Assembly: GCF_018417535.1 (NCBI RefSeq)
Contig: NZ_CP070978.1
Location: 124,001 to 188,000, forward strand
Source of the DNA: Burkholderia pyrrocinia
GTDB taxonomy: Bacteria > Pseudomonadota > Gammaproteobacteria > Burkholderiales > Burkholderiaceae
Direction of reading: 5' to 3'
Length of the DNA stretch: 64,000 nt
Position 1 is the first letter of the stretch. The number at the start of each line of letters is the position of its first letter. This document shows positions 34,564 to 42,957 of this stretch, one piece after another. The notes below the pieces were generated by a model. That model was not told the origin of the DNA. It did not search any database and saw only the letters and a program-made list of their open reading frames with translations. The translations under genes were made by a program, and so were the position numbers.

Positions 34564-35304
34564 ATGCAAATTCATACGCTGACGATCATCGTGCTGGTTT
34601 TCCTGCTGGCCGGCGCGGTGAAGGGAATGATCGGGCTCGGCCTGCCGACGATCGCGATGGGGCTGCTGACGCTCGCGATGCCGCCGTCGGCCGCGGCCAG
34701 CCTGCTGCTCGTGCCGTCGTTCATCACCAATGTGTGGCAGTTGTGGCTCGGCCCGTCGTTCGGGCCGCTGCTGCGCCGGCTGTGGCCGCTGCTCGCCGGT
34801 CTCACGATCGGCACGCTGACGGGCGGGCTGCCCGCGCTTGCGGCCGGCAGCACGTGGACGCATGCGGCGCTCGGCGTGGTGCTGATCGCTTACGGACTGT
34901 GGGGGCTGGCCGCCGCGCGGCTGCCCGCGCCGGGGCGGCACGAAACCTGGCTGTCGGCCGCGGTCGGCTACCTGACGGGCGTCGTGACGGCCGCGACCGG
35001 CGTGTTCGTCGTGCCGGCCGTGCCGTACCTGCAGGCGCTGCGGCTGTCGAAGGACGACCTGATCCAGGCGCTCGGGCTGTCGTTTACCGCATCGACGATC
35101 GCGCTCGGCTTGCAGTTGCGCGTGACGGGCGCGCTGCAGACGGTCGATCTCGGCGTGTCGGCGCTCGCACTCGTGCCGGCGCTGGCGGGAATGGCCGGCG
35201 GGCAATATGCGCGGCGCGTGATGAGCGAGCAGGCGTTCAGGCGTTGCTTCTTCGTCGGGCTGATTGCGCTGGGTGCGTACATGGCCGCTTCGGGGTGGCT
35301 GTGA
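34564..35304 (+). CDS. TauE/SafE-family (TSUP) membrane exporter
   Basis: A 246-residue, roughly eight-helix inner-membrane protein. The two-repeat TSUP plan is visible: FLLAGAVKGMIGLGLPTIAMGLL in repeat one and SAAVGYLTGVVTAATGVFVVPAVPYLQAL in repeat two, both with the G-x-G and T-G-x-F/G features. Members export sulfite, sulfoacetate or other organic anions. The frame is open far upstream, but hydrophobic sequence begins only at 34564, so that ATG was taken. The preceding 189 bases after the reductase hold no gene. The substrate is unknown; proximity to the sulfur cluster (6 kb away) is suggestive only. Confidence 0.82.
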   Translation: MQIHTLTIIVLVFLLAGAVKGMIGLGLPTIAMGLLTLAMPPSAAASLLLVPSFITNVWQLWLGPSFGPLLRRLWPLLAGLTIGTLTGGLPALAAGSTWTHAALGVVLIAYGLWGLAAARLPAPGRHETWLSAAVGYLTGVVTAATGVFVVPAVPYLQALRLSKDDLIQALGLSFTASTIALGLQLRVTGALQTVDLGVSALALVPALAGMAGGQYARRVMSEQAFRRCFFVGLIALGAYMAASGWL

Positions 35305-35346
35305 GCGCGCATCGCCGGGGCGCGTGACGCCCGCCGTCCCGAAGCA

Positions 35347-35379
35347 TCCCGAAGCCGGTTGCTGCTGCCGGCTTCGGGA
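35347..35379. terminator. Hairpin between convergent genes
   Basis: TCCCGAAGCCGG (35347-35358) pairs perfectly with CCGGCTTCGGGA (35368-35379) around a nine-base loop. It lies between the convergent exporter and lipoprotein genes and could terminate both. There is no T-run on either side, so Rho-independent action is uncertain. Confidence 0.4.
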
Positions 35380-35406
35380 ACCGTCACAGGACGGCGGTTA
35401 CACCGC

Positions 35407-37587
35407 TCAGGCCGGATCGGCGTACTTCAGCGTCCACCCGAACGTGCGGGTCGTGCCCGTGCCGAGCGCAAACGGCTTCGTCGTGCACGCGAAGTTCGAA
35501 TGCAACTGGCCGATCGGCGTCGTCGACAGCGGATTCGTCGTGCCGTTCACCGTGTCGAAGGCGGACAGCGCGCAGTTGTCGAACCCGGACGCCGCATAGC
35601 CGGTCGCGGCGCTGTTCGCGTACGCCACCGATACGCCGTCGCCGTTGGCCTGCGTGGACGCGAAGTCCGCGAACGACGTGAAGTCCGTCTCGACCGACAG
35701 GTTGCCGGTGAGCGAGCCCGAGCTCAGCGTATCGCTGCGCGCGACCGTACCGTGCGCGAACGTCAGTACCGTATGCACCTGCAGGTCGAGATCGGTCGTA
35801 TACGCCGCGTTCTTCGACGCGAGACGGAACTTCGCCGTATCGAACGACACGATCACCTGGCCGTTGGCCTGCTGGACGTTCAGGTTCTTGTAGTACGTGA
35901 CGGGAATGTAGGTTTTCCCGTTGTACGACACCTGCGGCACCAGCAACGCGTAGCCGAGATCGGTCGTGCCGTAGATCAGCTTGTCGGAGAACGGCACCGG
36001 GTAGTACGGCGTGAACGAGTTGTAGTCGGGCGCCTGGCTGAGGTTCAGGTTGATCACGCGCCGGCCGTCGCGCACGGTCACCAGCGCCGCGCTGTACGGA
36101 TGCGCGGCGTCGCCGGGCTGGTTGTACCAGGTGAGCGTGTAGCGCGGCAGCGCGTCGAGCCACGCGTTGTAGTCCGCATCCGCCATCGGCGCCTTGCCGC
36201 CGAAGCCGAGCTTGTTCCACCACGCGTTCACGTACAGGTACTGGTGCAGCAGGCTGAAGTTCTCGCCCATCACGCGCGGCTTGCCGCGATACGCGTCGGT
36301 CCCGCGGCCCTTGACCCACATGTTCACCGACGACGTCGGCAGCGACGGGTCGTACCAGTAGGTGTCGAAGCGATGCGCGGCCTTGAAGATGAACGCGTAC
36401 GCGATCTGCTTCTCCTGGTCGGACAGCACGCCGGCGTTGGCCGCGGCCGTCAGCACTTCCATGAACGCGGAATCGCCGTACGGGCCGATCGAGCGGCCGT
36501 AGTTGAAGCCCTGGCCGTCGCCGTTCAGTTGCGGGAGGATCAGGTCGACGGACTTGCGCAGATAACCCTTCAGTTCCGGCGTGAGGTTCGCCTCGTTACC
36601 CATCTCGAACGTGCGCTCGGTCACTTCGCCGATCAGCAGCGTGCTGTAGCGGTCGAAGCGCGCCTGGTCGGAATAGGTCGTGTGCGTGTTCGACGCTTCG
36701 TCCGAGAAACCGCCCGACGAATCCTTGCGGATGTGGTTCGTGAGCGTGTACAGCAGCGCGTCGCGCGCGCCCATCGTCGCGACGGACGGATCGGTCGCCG
36801 ACGCGAACGACGGGCTGCTCCAGCCGAGCTTCTGCCGCAGCCCGGCGATTCCGTAGGACACCGCATAGTAGTTCTGCGCGGTGTTGAGCGACGCGATGTC
36901 GATCGGCGTGCCGGCGGCCGGGCACGTGTCGGTCTTGCCGCTCGCGTCGGGGCCGAACATGTCGCAGAACCTGAGCCGCTGCTGCAGCGTCGCGAGCATC
37001 GCGTCGCTGAAGACTTCGTTGAGCATCCCGTGCGCCTTCAGGTTGTTCAGCGCGACGAGGTAGTAGTACTCGCCCCACGACGTATTCGCATACGCGTAGT
37101 TGCTGCCCGACTGCGCCATCATCGCGGTCGTGATCGTCTGGTACGTCGCGAGATAGCTCGCGTATTGCGGGTCGCCCTTCGACTTCATGTCGATCAGGAT
37201 GTCCGACAGGCCGAGCGCGAGCTTGCCGGGCAGGAATTTGTCGCCGGTGTTCGTGTCGAGCACGTGGACCGGCGTGCCGTCGCCGAGATCCATCACCACC
37301 TTCGTGAAATCGGGCGATTTCCGGATCAGGTCGAACAGCGCGCGCATCTGGCCCATCATCGTGACGGGAATGTTGGTGCCGGCCGGCACGCTGGTGTCGG
37401 GCGCGCCGTAGACGAGCGCCTGCAGCGAGTTCGCCGCCAGCACGGGCGCGGGCGTGGGCGTCGAGGTCGACGGCGGCGCCGATGAAGACGGCGTGTCGGT
37501 CACGTCGTTGCCGCCGCAGGCGCTGACGAACAGGACGGAAAGGGCGCTGAGCGCGGCGCCGAGCGCGAATCTGCTGCGCGAATGCAT
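35407..37587 (-). CDS. Large lipoprotein, possibly glycan-active
   Basis: A 726-residue protein with a lipoprotein signal peptide: the lipobox LFVSAC places the lipidated cysteine at 24, followed by a Ser/Thr/Pro-rich linker (30-47). The first ~350 mature residues are helical with repeated aromatic clusters (NTSWGEYYYLVALNNL, GFNYGRSIGPYGDSAFME, NFSLLHQYLYVNAWW), in the style of alpha/alpha toroid domains of polysaccharide lyases. The second part is beta-rich (about 440-726). No catalytic motif was recognised with certainty. A perfect LacI-type operator 177 bases upstream of its start fits a carbohydrate-responsive gene. It might be a lyase or glycan-binding protein on the outer membrane. Confidence 0.65.
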   Translation of the reverse strand: MHSRSRFALGAALSALSVLFVSACGGNDVTDTPSSSAPPSTSTPTPAPVLAANSLQALVYGAPDTSVPAGTNIPVTMMGQMRALFDLIRKSPDFTKVVMDLGDGTPVHVLDTNTGDKFLPGKLALGLSDILIDMKSKGDPQYASYLATYQTITTAMMAQSGSNYAYANTSWGEYYYLVALNNLKAHGMLNEVFSDAMLATLQQRLRFCDMFGPDASGKTDTCPAAGTPIDIASLNTAQNYYAVSYGIAGLRQKLGWSSPSFASATDPSVATMGARDALLYTLTNHIRKDSSGGFSDEASNTHTTYSDQARFDRYSTLLIGEVTERTFEMGNEANLTPELKGYLRKSVDLILPQLNGDGQGFNYGRSIGPYGDSAFMEVLTAAANAGVLSDQEKQIAYAFIFKAAHRFDTYWYDPSLPTSSVNMWVKGRGTDAYRGKPRVMGENFSLLHQYLYVNAWWNKLGFGGKAPMADADYNAWLDALPRYTLTWYNQPGDAAHPYSAALVTVRDGRRVINLNLSQAPDYNSFTPYYPVPFSDKLIYGTTDLGYALLVPQVSYNGKTYIPVTYYKNLNVQQANGQVIVSFDTAKFRLASKNAAYTTDLDLQVHTVLTFAHGTVARSDTLSSGSLTGNLSVETDFTSFADFASTQANGDGVSVAYANSAATGYAASGFDNCALSAFDTVNGTTNPLSTTPIGQLHSNFACTTKPFALGTGTTRTFGWTLKYADPA

Positions 37588-37763
37588 TGTGTCTCCAGTT
37601 TGAATAGTAATGAGGGACGGGCGGGTGTGGCCGTTGCCGCGCTCGGTGCCCGTACCTGACCTCCGTCTCGCAACCCTGATCCCTGACGACGGTGGCCCGA
37701 ATCACAACTCGAGCGGGCAAGCGTTCTCCCTGCGCGGGCCGTGGCCGGCGTCGCGCTGATGCA

Positions 37764-37781
37764 TTGGAAAACGTTTTCCAA
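37764..37781. promoter_or_regulatory. Perfect LacI/GalR-type operator
   Basis: TTGGAAAACGTTTTCCAA is an 18-base perfect palindrome with the central CG typical of LacI/GalR-family sites. It lies in 37588-38043, upstream of the lipoprotein gene. A degenerate copy with the same AAAACGTT core is centred at 38004/38005, 232 bases away and close to 22 helical turns, so looping between two sites is possible. No LacI-type gene is in the window. The rest of the gap shows no gene. Confidence 0.65.
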
Positions 37782-38043
37782 ATTTAGGCATCGAACGGTG
37801 CGATGTCAATGAACTTTCACGCCGAATGCGCCGGTAGAAACCCGAATGGTGGGAATGAAGGAGGCGGCGGAGAGATCGAGATTACGCGCGAATTGCCGAG
37901 GATTTTTTCGACATTTGGTGCAGAGCGACACAGGATGCAGGCGGGAATGTGGCAGGCGGGAAGGCAATCTGGCTACGCGTTCCCGATGGGATTTGAGAGA
38001 AAACGTTATCCATAAGGATCGAAATGAATCAGGCCCGGCGACG

Positions 38044-38154
38044 CTAAAGCTGCACCTCGATCGCCGCCTTGTCGATCACCGGCCAGACCTGCCGGTTCAG
38101 GCAGGCGACATACGCGCGGTAGCGGGTGGCCAGATCGGTGTCGGCCTTGGGCAT
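38044..38154 (-). pseudogene. Short remnant resembling the start of a SnoaL-like protein
   Basis: A 36-residue reverse-strand frame, ATG at 38154 and TAG at 38044-38046, preceded by a strong GGAGG. The N-terminal segment DLATRYRAYVACLNRQVWP resembles the beginning of SnoaL-like/ester cyclase proteins of about 130 residues, but it then runs into unrelated sequence and stops. It is probably a truncated copy. It lies just downstream of the LysR gene on the same strand, which may once have regulated it. Confidence 0.4.
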
Positions 38155-38202
38155 GCCTCCGTGTGTCGATGGGGCGACGGGGTGGGTCGAATGTTGCGCG
38201 CG

Positions 38203-39099
38203 TCACCGCGGCGTTGCTTCGCCGGACAGGAACGCGACGAATTCCCGCGTGTACTTCGGCAGCGCATCGAACGACCGCGCGCAGAGCGTCAGCTTCCGGT
38301 GGCTCCACGGATCGGCCAGCTCGACGAGCCGCACGTCCATCGTCTGCATCGCACGCTCGGCCGCGTGCCGCGACACGATGCCGATGCCCACGCCGCTTGC
38401 GATCACGCGGCAGATCGCATCGAAACTCTTCAGTTGCACGCGATAGCGGATCCGCTTGCCGAGCGCGCGCGCGTGGTCGGCGAGATGCACCTGCAGCGCG
38501 CTGCCGTCGGTCAGGCCGATGAAGTCCGCGTCGGCGATCGTGTCGAACGCGACCTTGCCGTGCGACGCGAGCGGATGCGCGGCCGGCACGACGACGATCA
38601 GCCAGTCCTCGCGGAACGGCTTCTGTTCGAGCCCGCCGAGCCCGACCGAATCGGCAACGATGCCGACCTCGGCCGTCTTGTTGCGGATCGCATGCACGAT
38701 TTCCTGGCTCGAACGCTCCTCGACGCTGATCGACAGCTTCGGATGATGCGGCAGGTAATCGGCCAGCGCGTCGGGCAGGTATTCGCTCAGCGACGCCGTG
38801 TTGCACAGCAGCCGGATATGGCCGCGCAGCCCCTGTCCGTATTGCTGCAGTTCGCCGCGCATGTGGTCGATCTGCTGCAGCACGGTGCGCGCGTGGTGTT
38901 CGAGCGCGCGGCCGGCATCGGTCGCCTGCGCGCCCGACTTGGTCCGGTGCAGCAGCGGCACGCCGAGCTCGTCCTCCATGCCGCGGATGCGTTCGCTCGC
39001 GGCCTGCAGCGTGATGTGCGTCCGCTCGGCGCCGCTCGTGATCGTGCCGGCCTCGCAGATGTTCAGGAAGAGCCGCAGGTCGGTCAGGTCGAAGCGCAT
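38203..39099 (-). CDS. LysR-family transcriptional regulator
   Basis: A 298-residue regulator starting MRFDLTDLRLFLNICEAGTITSGAE, with helix-turn-helix HITLQAASERIRGMEDELGV and the PLLHRTKSGAQATDAGRAL wing. The effector domain (GHIRLLCNTASLSEYLPDAL onward) matches the CysB/CbbR-type fold. It is followed on the same strand by a truncated SnoaL-like remnant. Divergent sequence 39100-39254 leads to a very small membrane-protein frame rather than an enzyme, so its present target is unclear. Confidence 0.87.
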   Translation of the reverse strand: MRFDLTDLRLFLNICEAGTITSGAERTHITLQAASERIRGMEDELGVPLLHRTKSGAQATDAGRALEHHARTVLQQIDHMRGELQQYGQGLRGHIRLLCNTASLSEYLPDALADYLPHHPKLSISVEERSSQEIVHAIRNKTAEVGIVADSVGLGGLEQKPFREDWLIVVVPAAHPLASHGKVAFDTIADADFIGLTDGSALQVHLADHARALGKRIRYRVQLKSFDAICRVIASGVGIGIVSRHAAERAMQTMDVRLVELADPWSHRKLTLCARSFDALPKYTREFVAFLSGEATPR

Positions 39100-39254
39100 G
39101 ATGGGCGGGGAGCGATAGCGTTGGAATGGCCGATAAGTTAGCAGGAACCGGAGCGTCGGTCTCAGGCGCAGCCTGAGGCCCGATTCGCCGGTTCCGCATT
39201 TTCGGGGCGCGATCGATGCCCGATCATGGCTGCATCTCGACCGGGGAGCCTGTC

Positions 39255-39365
39255 ATGCAGATCGATTCGTCGTGGGGCGTGTCGTTCAAGATCGCGTTGC
39301 ACGTGTTGTGCCTGTGTATCGGCATCGCGTGGGCCTGTTCCGAACTCGTCGCATGGTTGCGTTGA
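39255..39365 (+). CDS. Small single-helix membrane protein
   Basis: A 36-residue frame with GGGGAG eight bases before its ATG. The sequence MQIDSSWGVSFKIALHVL followed by CLCIGIAWACSELVAWLR has one hydrophobic helix (about residues 10-34) with three cysteines in the membrane region. No relatives were recognised. It lies alone between the LysR gene and the nlpD-like gene. Translation is plausible but unproven. Confidence 0.4.
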   Translation: MQIDSSWGVSFKIALHVLCLCIGIAWACSELVAWLR

Positions 39366-39634
39366 GCGTGGCGGTGCGCGCGCGCCGCATGGCTCGCCTG
39401 TCGCCGTCACGCGCCTATTGAAACAGATCCGTCATAGTTTCTTGCGACGAAAATTCTTCCGCTTTCGCGCGACAAGACCATCAAGTTTTTCCGGATCGGG
39501 CCGTATTACCGGTAGCAAATGCCGGCCGGCGTCCGGTTCGTGATCGTTTGTCATCATTGTTTGCATCCGGTTACACGTCGGCCGTTCCGTTTTTGAGATG
39601 CTTGAAAGATTGTCAAACCGGAGTCGGATCGTCC

Positions 39635-40495
39635 ATGGAAACGCGCGAGATTCACCGCAAGGCGGCATGGCTGCCGGGCCTGGCCGCCGTGCTCGTCATG
39701 GCCGGTTGTGCAAGCACGCAGTCCGTTCCGCCGAGCGACACGCTGGCGGGGCAGTCGTCGCCGGCGAGCCAGCCCGCTGCTGCGCCGTCGGCCGTCACAC
39801 CGCCGCCGGCACCGATTCTCGTCGCGCAAAAGTACGTCGTGAAGCGCGGCGACACGCTGACGGGCATCGCGTCCGCGAACGACTGCAGCATTGCCGACCT
39901 GCGCATCTGGAACAAGCTGGACGCGAACAGCAGGCTGCGGATGGGGCAGGTACTGCGCATCGTCAGGCAGCAACCGCTGCCGCCGTCGGGCGCGGCCGGC
40001 ACGCAGGCTGCCGCACCGGCCGTCGCGAGCGATGCGGCGGCGGGTAGTCAGGCAGCCGCGCAGGCCACGGCGTCGTCGGCAAGCGACCGTCAGGTCGTCA
40101 AGGAAACGAAGCGGCATGCGGGCGGCGTCGCGCTCAAGTGGCCCGCACGCGGCAAGATCGTCGACGCGTTCCGGCCGGGCCAGAACCGCGGCATCCAGAT
40201 CGCCGGCCGGCCGGGCGACCCGGTTCGGGCGGCGGCCGACGGTCGCGTGATGTACGCGGGCACCGGCCTGAACGATTACGGCAGTTTGATCATCGTCCAG
40301 CACAACGCGGATTTCCTGACTGCCTATGCGCACAACCGCAAGCTGCTCGTGAAGACCGGCGACATCGTGCGCCAGGGCGACGCGATCGCGGAGATGGGCG
40401 ACCTCGACAACTCGCGCGTCGCGCTGCTGTTCGAGGTGCGGCGCGACGGCAAGCCGGTGAATCCGATGCCGTACCTGCCTTCGTCGCAAGGGTGA
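39635..40495 (+). CDS. nlpD: NlpD-like lipoprotein with LysM and degenerate M23 domains
   Basis: A 286-residue lipoprotein: lipobox VMAGC puts the lipidated cysteine at 25. A LysM peptidoglycan-binding domain follows (KYVVKRGDTLTGIASANDCS onward, about 60-108), then an Ala/Ser-rich linker and a LytM/M23 fold from about 170. The zinc ligands are absent: NRGIQIAG has no His at the first site, and LLFEVR replaces the usual LHFEVR. That is the pattern of EnvC/NlpD proteins, which activate amidases rather than cleave peptidoglycan. It is followed by a penA-type gene, an order I also recall from B. pseudomallei. The start at 39635 gives a proper signal peptide. Confidence 0.85.
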   Translation: METREIHRKAAWLPGLAAVLVMAGCASTQSVPPSDTLAGQSSPASQPAAAPSAVTPPPAPILVAQKYVVKRGDTLTGIASANDCSIADLRIWNKLDANSRLRMGQVLRIVRQQPLPPSGAAGTQAAAPAVASDAAAGSQAAAQATASSASDRQVVKETKRHAGGVALKWPARGKIVDAFRPGQNRGIQIAGRPGDPVRAAADGRVMYAGTGLNDYGSLIIVQHNADFLTAYAHNRKLLVKTGDIVRQGDAIAEMGDLDNSRVALLFEVRRDGKPVNPMPYLPSSQG

Positions 40496-40705
40496 AGCGC
40501 GACCGTTCCGCTGGAACGCGGCGGCGGTCGCTGCTAGGCTAGGGTCTGTTTGCGAGTCCCGCGCTTCGCGCGGGGCCGACGGGCGTCTTTCGGGGATGCG
40601 CGGCGGATGCCGTCGCGGGCCGGCCGTCGGCGTGAACGGGCGTGCATCGTCGATGCGCGCCCGCGTTGCTTCGTGCCCTCGTTTCCGACAGAACACTACT
40701 CATCC

Positions 40706-41605
40706 ATGGACCACTCTCCGACACGCCGCTCGCTGTTGCTTGCCGCCGTTGCCGCGCCGTTCGTCGCCGCGTGCACGTCCGCACCGGTTGCCGACCAGGG
40801 CCGTGCCCACGCCGCGCAAGCCGAACTCGCCGCACTCGAGAAAGCGTCGAACGGCCGGCTCGGCGTCGCCGCGTTCGATACGTCGAACGGCGTGCGCATC
40901 GCCCACCACGCGCGCGAGCGCTTCCCGCTGTGCGGCACGTATGCGGTCGTCGCGGCCGCCGCGATACTCGCGCGCGGCTCGCTCGACGCGTCGCTGCTGC
41001 CGCGCCGCATCCTGTATCGCCGCTATGAAGTCGTGTCGGGCTCGCCGATCACGGAAAGCCACGTCGACACGGGCATGACGATCGCGCAGCTTTGCGAGGC
41101 GATGCTGCAGTCGGGAGACAAGGGTGCGGGCAACCTGCTGATGGGCGTGCTCGGCGGCCCGCAGGCCGTCACGTCGTTCGCGCACGGGAGCGGCGACACG
41201 ACGTTCCGCCTCGATCGCTGGGAACCCGAACTGAACCAGGCCGCGCCGGGCGACGAACGCGACACGTCGACGCCGGTCGCGATGGTCGACACGCTGCAGC
41301 GGCTGCTGCTCGGCGACACGCTGCACGAACCGCAGCGCACGCAACTGACGGAATGGATGGTCGGCGGTGCGCGCGGCGCGACCGGCATCGCGGCGGGCGT
41401 GCCGCCCGGCTGGCGCGTTGCCGACAAGGCCGGCACCGGCGGGTACGGCACGACGACCGATGTCGCGGTGCTGTGGCCGCCGTCGCGCGCGCCGATCGTG
41501 ATGGCCGTGTCGTTCACGCAGCCGCAGGCCGACGCGGCGGCCCGCGCGGACGTCGTCGCGTCGGCGGCGCGCATCGCGGCGGGCGCGTTCACCGCGACGG
41601 CCTGA
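40706..41605 (+). CDS. PenA-type class A beta-lactamase homologue lacking catalytic residues
   Basis: A 299-residue protein colinear with Burkholderia PenA over its whole length, including the N-terminus (SPTRRSLLLAA, twin-arginine type, then lipobox-like VAAC at residue 23). The catalytic motifs are altered. The S70-x-x-K73 site reads C-G-T-Y-A (G77 and A80). The S130-D-N132 loop reads G-D-K (137-139). K234-T-G reads K-A-G (241-243). In contrast, RWEPELN (171-177), which contains E166 and N170 in Ambler numbering, and the fold-determining glycines are kept. Without Ser70 and Lys73 acylation is impossible, so it should not hydrolyse beta-lactams. The frame is otherwise intact, suggesting a retained binding or structural role. 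Confidence 0.85.
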   Translation: MDHSPTRRSLLLAAVAAPFVAACTSAPVADQGRAHAAQAELAALEKASNGRLGVAAFDTSNGVRIAHHARERFPLCGTYAVVAAAAILARGSLDASLLPRRILYRRYEVVSGSPITESHVDTGMTIAQLCEAMLQSGDKGAGNLLMGVLGGPQAVTSFAHGSGDTTFRLDRWEPELNQAAPGDERDTSTPVAMVDTLQRLLLGDTLHEPQRTQLTEWMVGGARGATGIAAGVPPGWRVADKAGTGGYGTTTDVAVLWPPSRAPIVMAVSFTQPQADAAARADVVASAARIAAGAFTATA

Positions 41606-41690
41606 GCGTCGCGCGCCTCGCGCAAAGCCGGCGTTTGGCTTATCGTGTCGGTCAGCGTGCGCCGGCGTCGGCGCGCGGTCCTTCCGTTTC

Positions 41691-42575
41691 ATGTGCCTCG
41701 TCATGCGCCGACTTCCGCCCCTGCACGCGCTGCAGATCTTCTCGACGGTGGCTCGCCACCGCAGCTTCACGCGCGCGGCCGAGCAGCTCTGCATCACGCA
41801 GGGCGCGGTGAGCCGGCAGATCCAGACGCTCGAGGCGCACTACGGCTTTCCGCTGTTCAAGCGCCATGCGAAGGGCCTCACGCTGACGGCGGAGGGCGAG
41901 CAGTTGCTGCCGGTCGTCAACGAGAGCTTCGCGCGGATCGAGGACATCTCGATGAAGCTCACGCGGCAGCGCACCGATCTCGCGCTGAAGGTGCCGACCT
42001 GCGTGATGCGCTGGATGCTGCCGCGCATCATGCGCTTCCAGGGCGAGCATCCCGATCTCCATGTGCAGATCACGACCGCGTGGCAGCACGTCGTCGATTT
42101 CTCGACCGAGCCGTTCGACGCGGCGATCGTCTACGGCACGTCGCCCGGCGCGGGCGTATTCGCGCTGCCGCTGTTCGACGAACGGCTGACGCCGGTATGC
42201 GCACCGGAACTGCGGCAGGCATCGCCGCTCGACGCGGTCGGCGATCTCGCGCGCCATACGCTGCTGCATCCGACCCGCGACCATCGCGACTGGCGTGCCT
42301 GGCTCGATCATGCGGGCGAGCGCGGCGTCGATCCCGCGCGCGGGCCGACGTTCGACACGCTCGATCTCGCGACGAACGCGGCGATGCAGGGCTTCGGCGT
42401 CGCGATCGGCGACGTGACGCTCGTCGACGACGACGTCAGCGCGCGCCGGCTCGAACGGCCGTTCGACATCGTGCTCGAGACGGGCGCGCGCTACTTCTTC
42501 GTCTATCCCGAGAACATCGGCAGCCAGCAGAAGATCCGCGCGTTCAGCGACTGGATCGCGCGCCATCGCGACTGA
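41691..42575 (+). CDS. LysR-family regulator (GcvA/AmpR-like)
   Basis: A 294-residue regulator with RRLPPLHALQIFSTVARHRSFTRA and CITQGAVSRQIQTLEAHYG, the start typical of the GcvA/AmpR group. AmpR-type regulators control beta-lactamase genes, but those are normally divergent from their target; here the gene is downstream of the penA-like gene on the same strand, 85 bases away. A direct regulatory link is therefore doubtful. Translation may begin at residue 5 (ATG 41703). Confidence 0.85.
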   Translation: MCLVMRRLPPLHALQIFSTVARHRSFTRAAEQLCITQGAVSRQIQTLEAHYGFPLFKRHAKGLTLTAEGEQLLPVVNESFARIEDISMKLTRQRTDLALKVPTCVMRWMLPRIMRFQGEHPDLHVQITTAWQHVVDFSTEPFDAAIVYGTSPGAGVFALPLFDERLTPVCAPELRQASPLDAVGDLARHTLLHPTRDHRDWRAWLDHAGERGVDPARGPTFDTLDLATNAAMQGFGVAIGDVTLVDDDVSARRLERPFDIVLETGARYFFVYPENIGSQQKIRAFSDWIARHRD

Positions 42576-42621
42576 CGCGCGGCCGCGCCGGACCCGCCGC
42601 GCGCCGCGCGGGCAGCCGGTG

Positions 42622-42957
42622 TTACTGGTACGTCACGACGGCGATCATCGGCGCGAGATGGTTGCCCGGACGGTTCGGTAAAACGATTGCGCGCGAAGCC
42701 TGAGTAAAGGTCGTGGTCTTGACGGCCTGCTGGCTCGCCGCGTCGATGAACGCGATCTGGCCGGTCGCCGGCCGCGGGCAGTCGGCGCGCACATGCGCAT
42801 GCGCGGCGTCGGCCGTATCGAGCGCGAACGAGCAGGGTGGCTCGACGATCATGCCGGAAAAGTAAATGATGCCGGACGCGCCGGCGGCAAAGGACGAGGA
42901 CGTGGCCAGAAGCGAGGCAGCCAGGGCGAACGAGGCGGCGAACAGGCGATGCTTCAT
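42622..42957 (-). CDS. Small fimbrial-like exported protein
   Basis: A 111-residue protein with a signal peptide (MKHRLFAASFALAASLLATS then SSFAAGA). The mature part, GIIYFSGMIVEPPCSFALDT with a second cysteine in VRADCPRP, resembles the first strands of type 1 pilin-like domains (G-x-I/V-x-F-x-G-x-I-V-x-P-C), with a probable disulfide. It is shorter than true major pilins (150-180 residues), so it may be a minor or stand-alone pilin-like protein. No chaperone or usher gene is nearby. The start at 42957 gives the signal peptide; a longer frame to 43116 is not supported. Confidence 0.65.
   Translation of the reverse strand: MKHRLFAASFALAASLLATSSSFAAGASGIIYFSGMIVEPPCSFALDTADAAHAHVRADCPRPATGQIAFIDAASQQAVKTTTFTQASRAIVLPNRPGNHLAPMIAVVTYQ

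Noticed and set aside
35359..37485. Plus-strand open frame of about 708 residues
   Set aside because: Antisense to the large lipoprotein gene, which has a signal peptide and normal composition.
40558..40574. GC-rich hairpin CCCGCGC/GCGCGGG as terminator between the nlpD-like and penA-like genes
   Set aside because: No T-run follows, and such short GC hairpins are common in this genome.
41691..42575. LysR gene as the dedicated AmpR/PenR regulator of the penA-like gene
   Set aside because: It is downstream on the same strand rather than divergent, and the presumed target is catalytically dead; only general family resemblance supports it.
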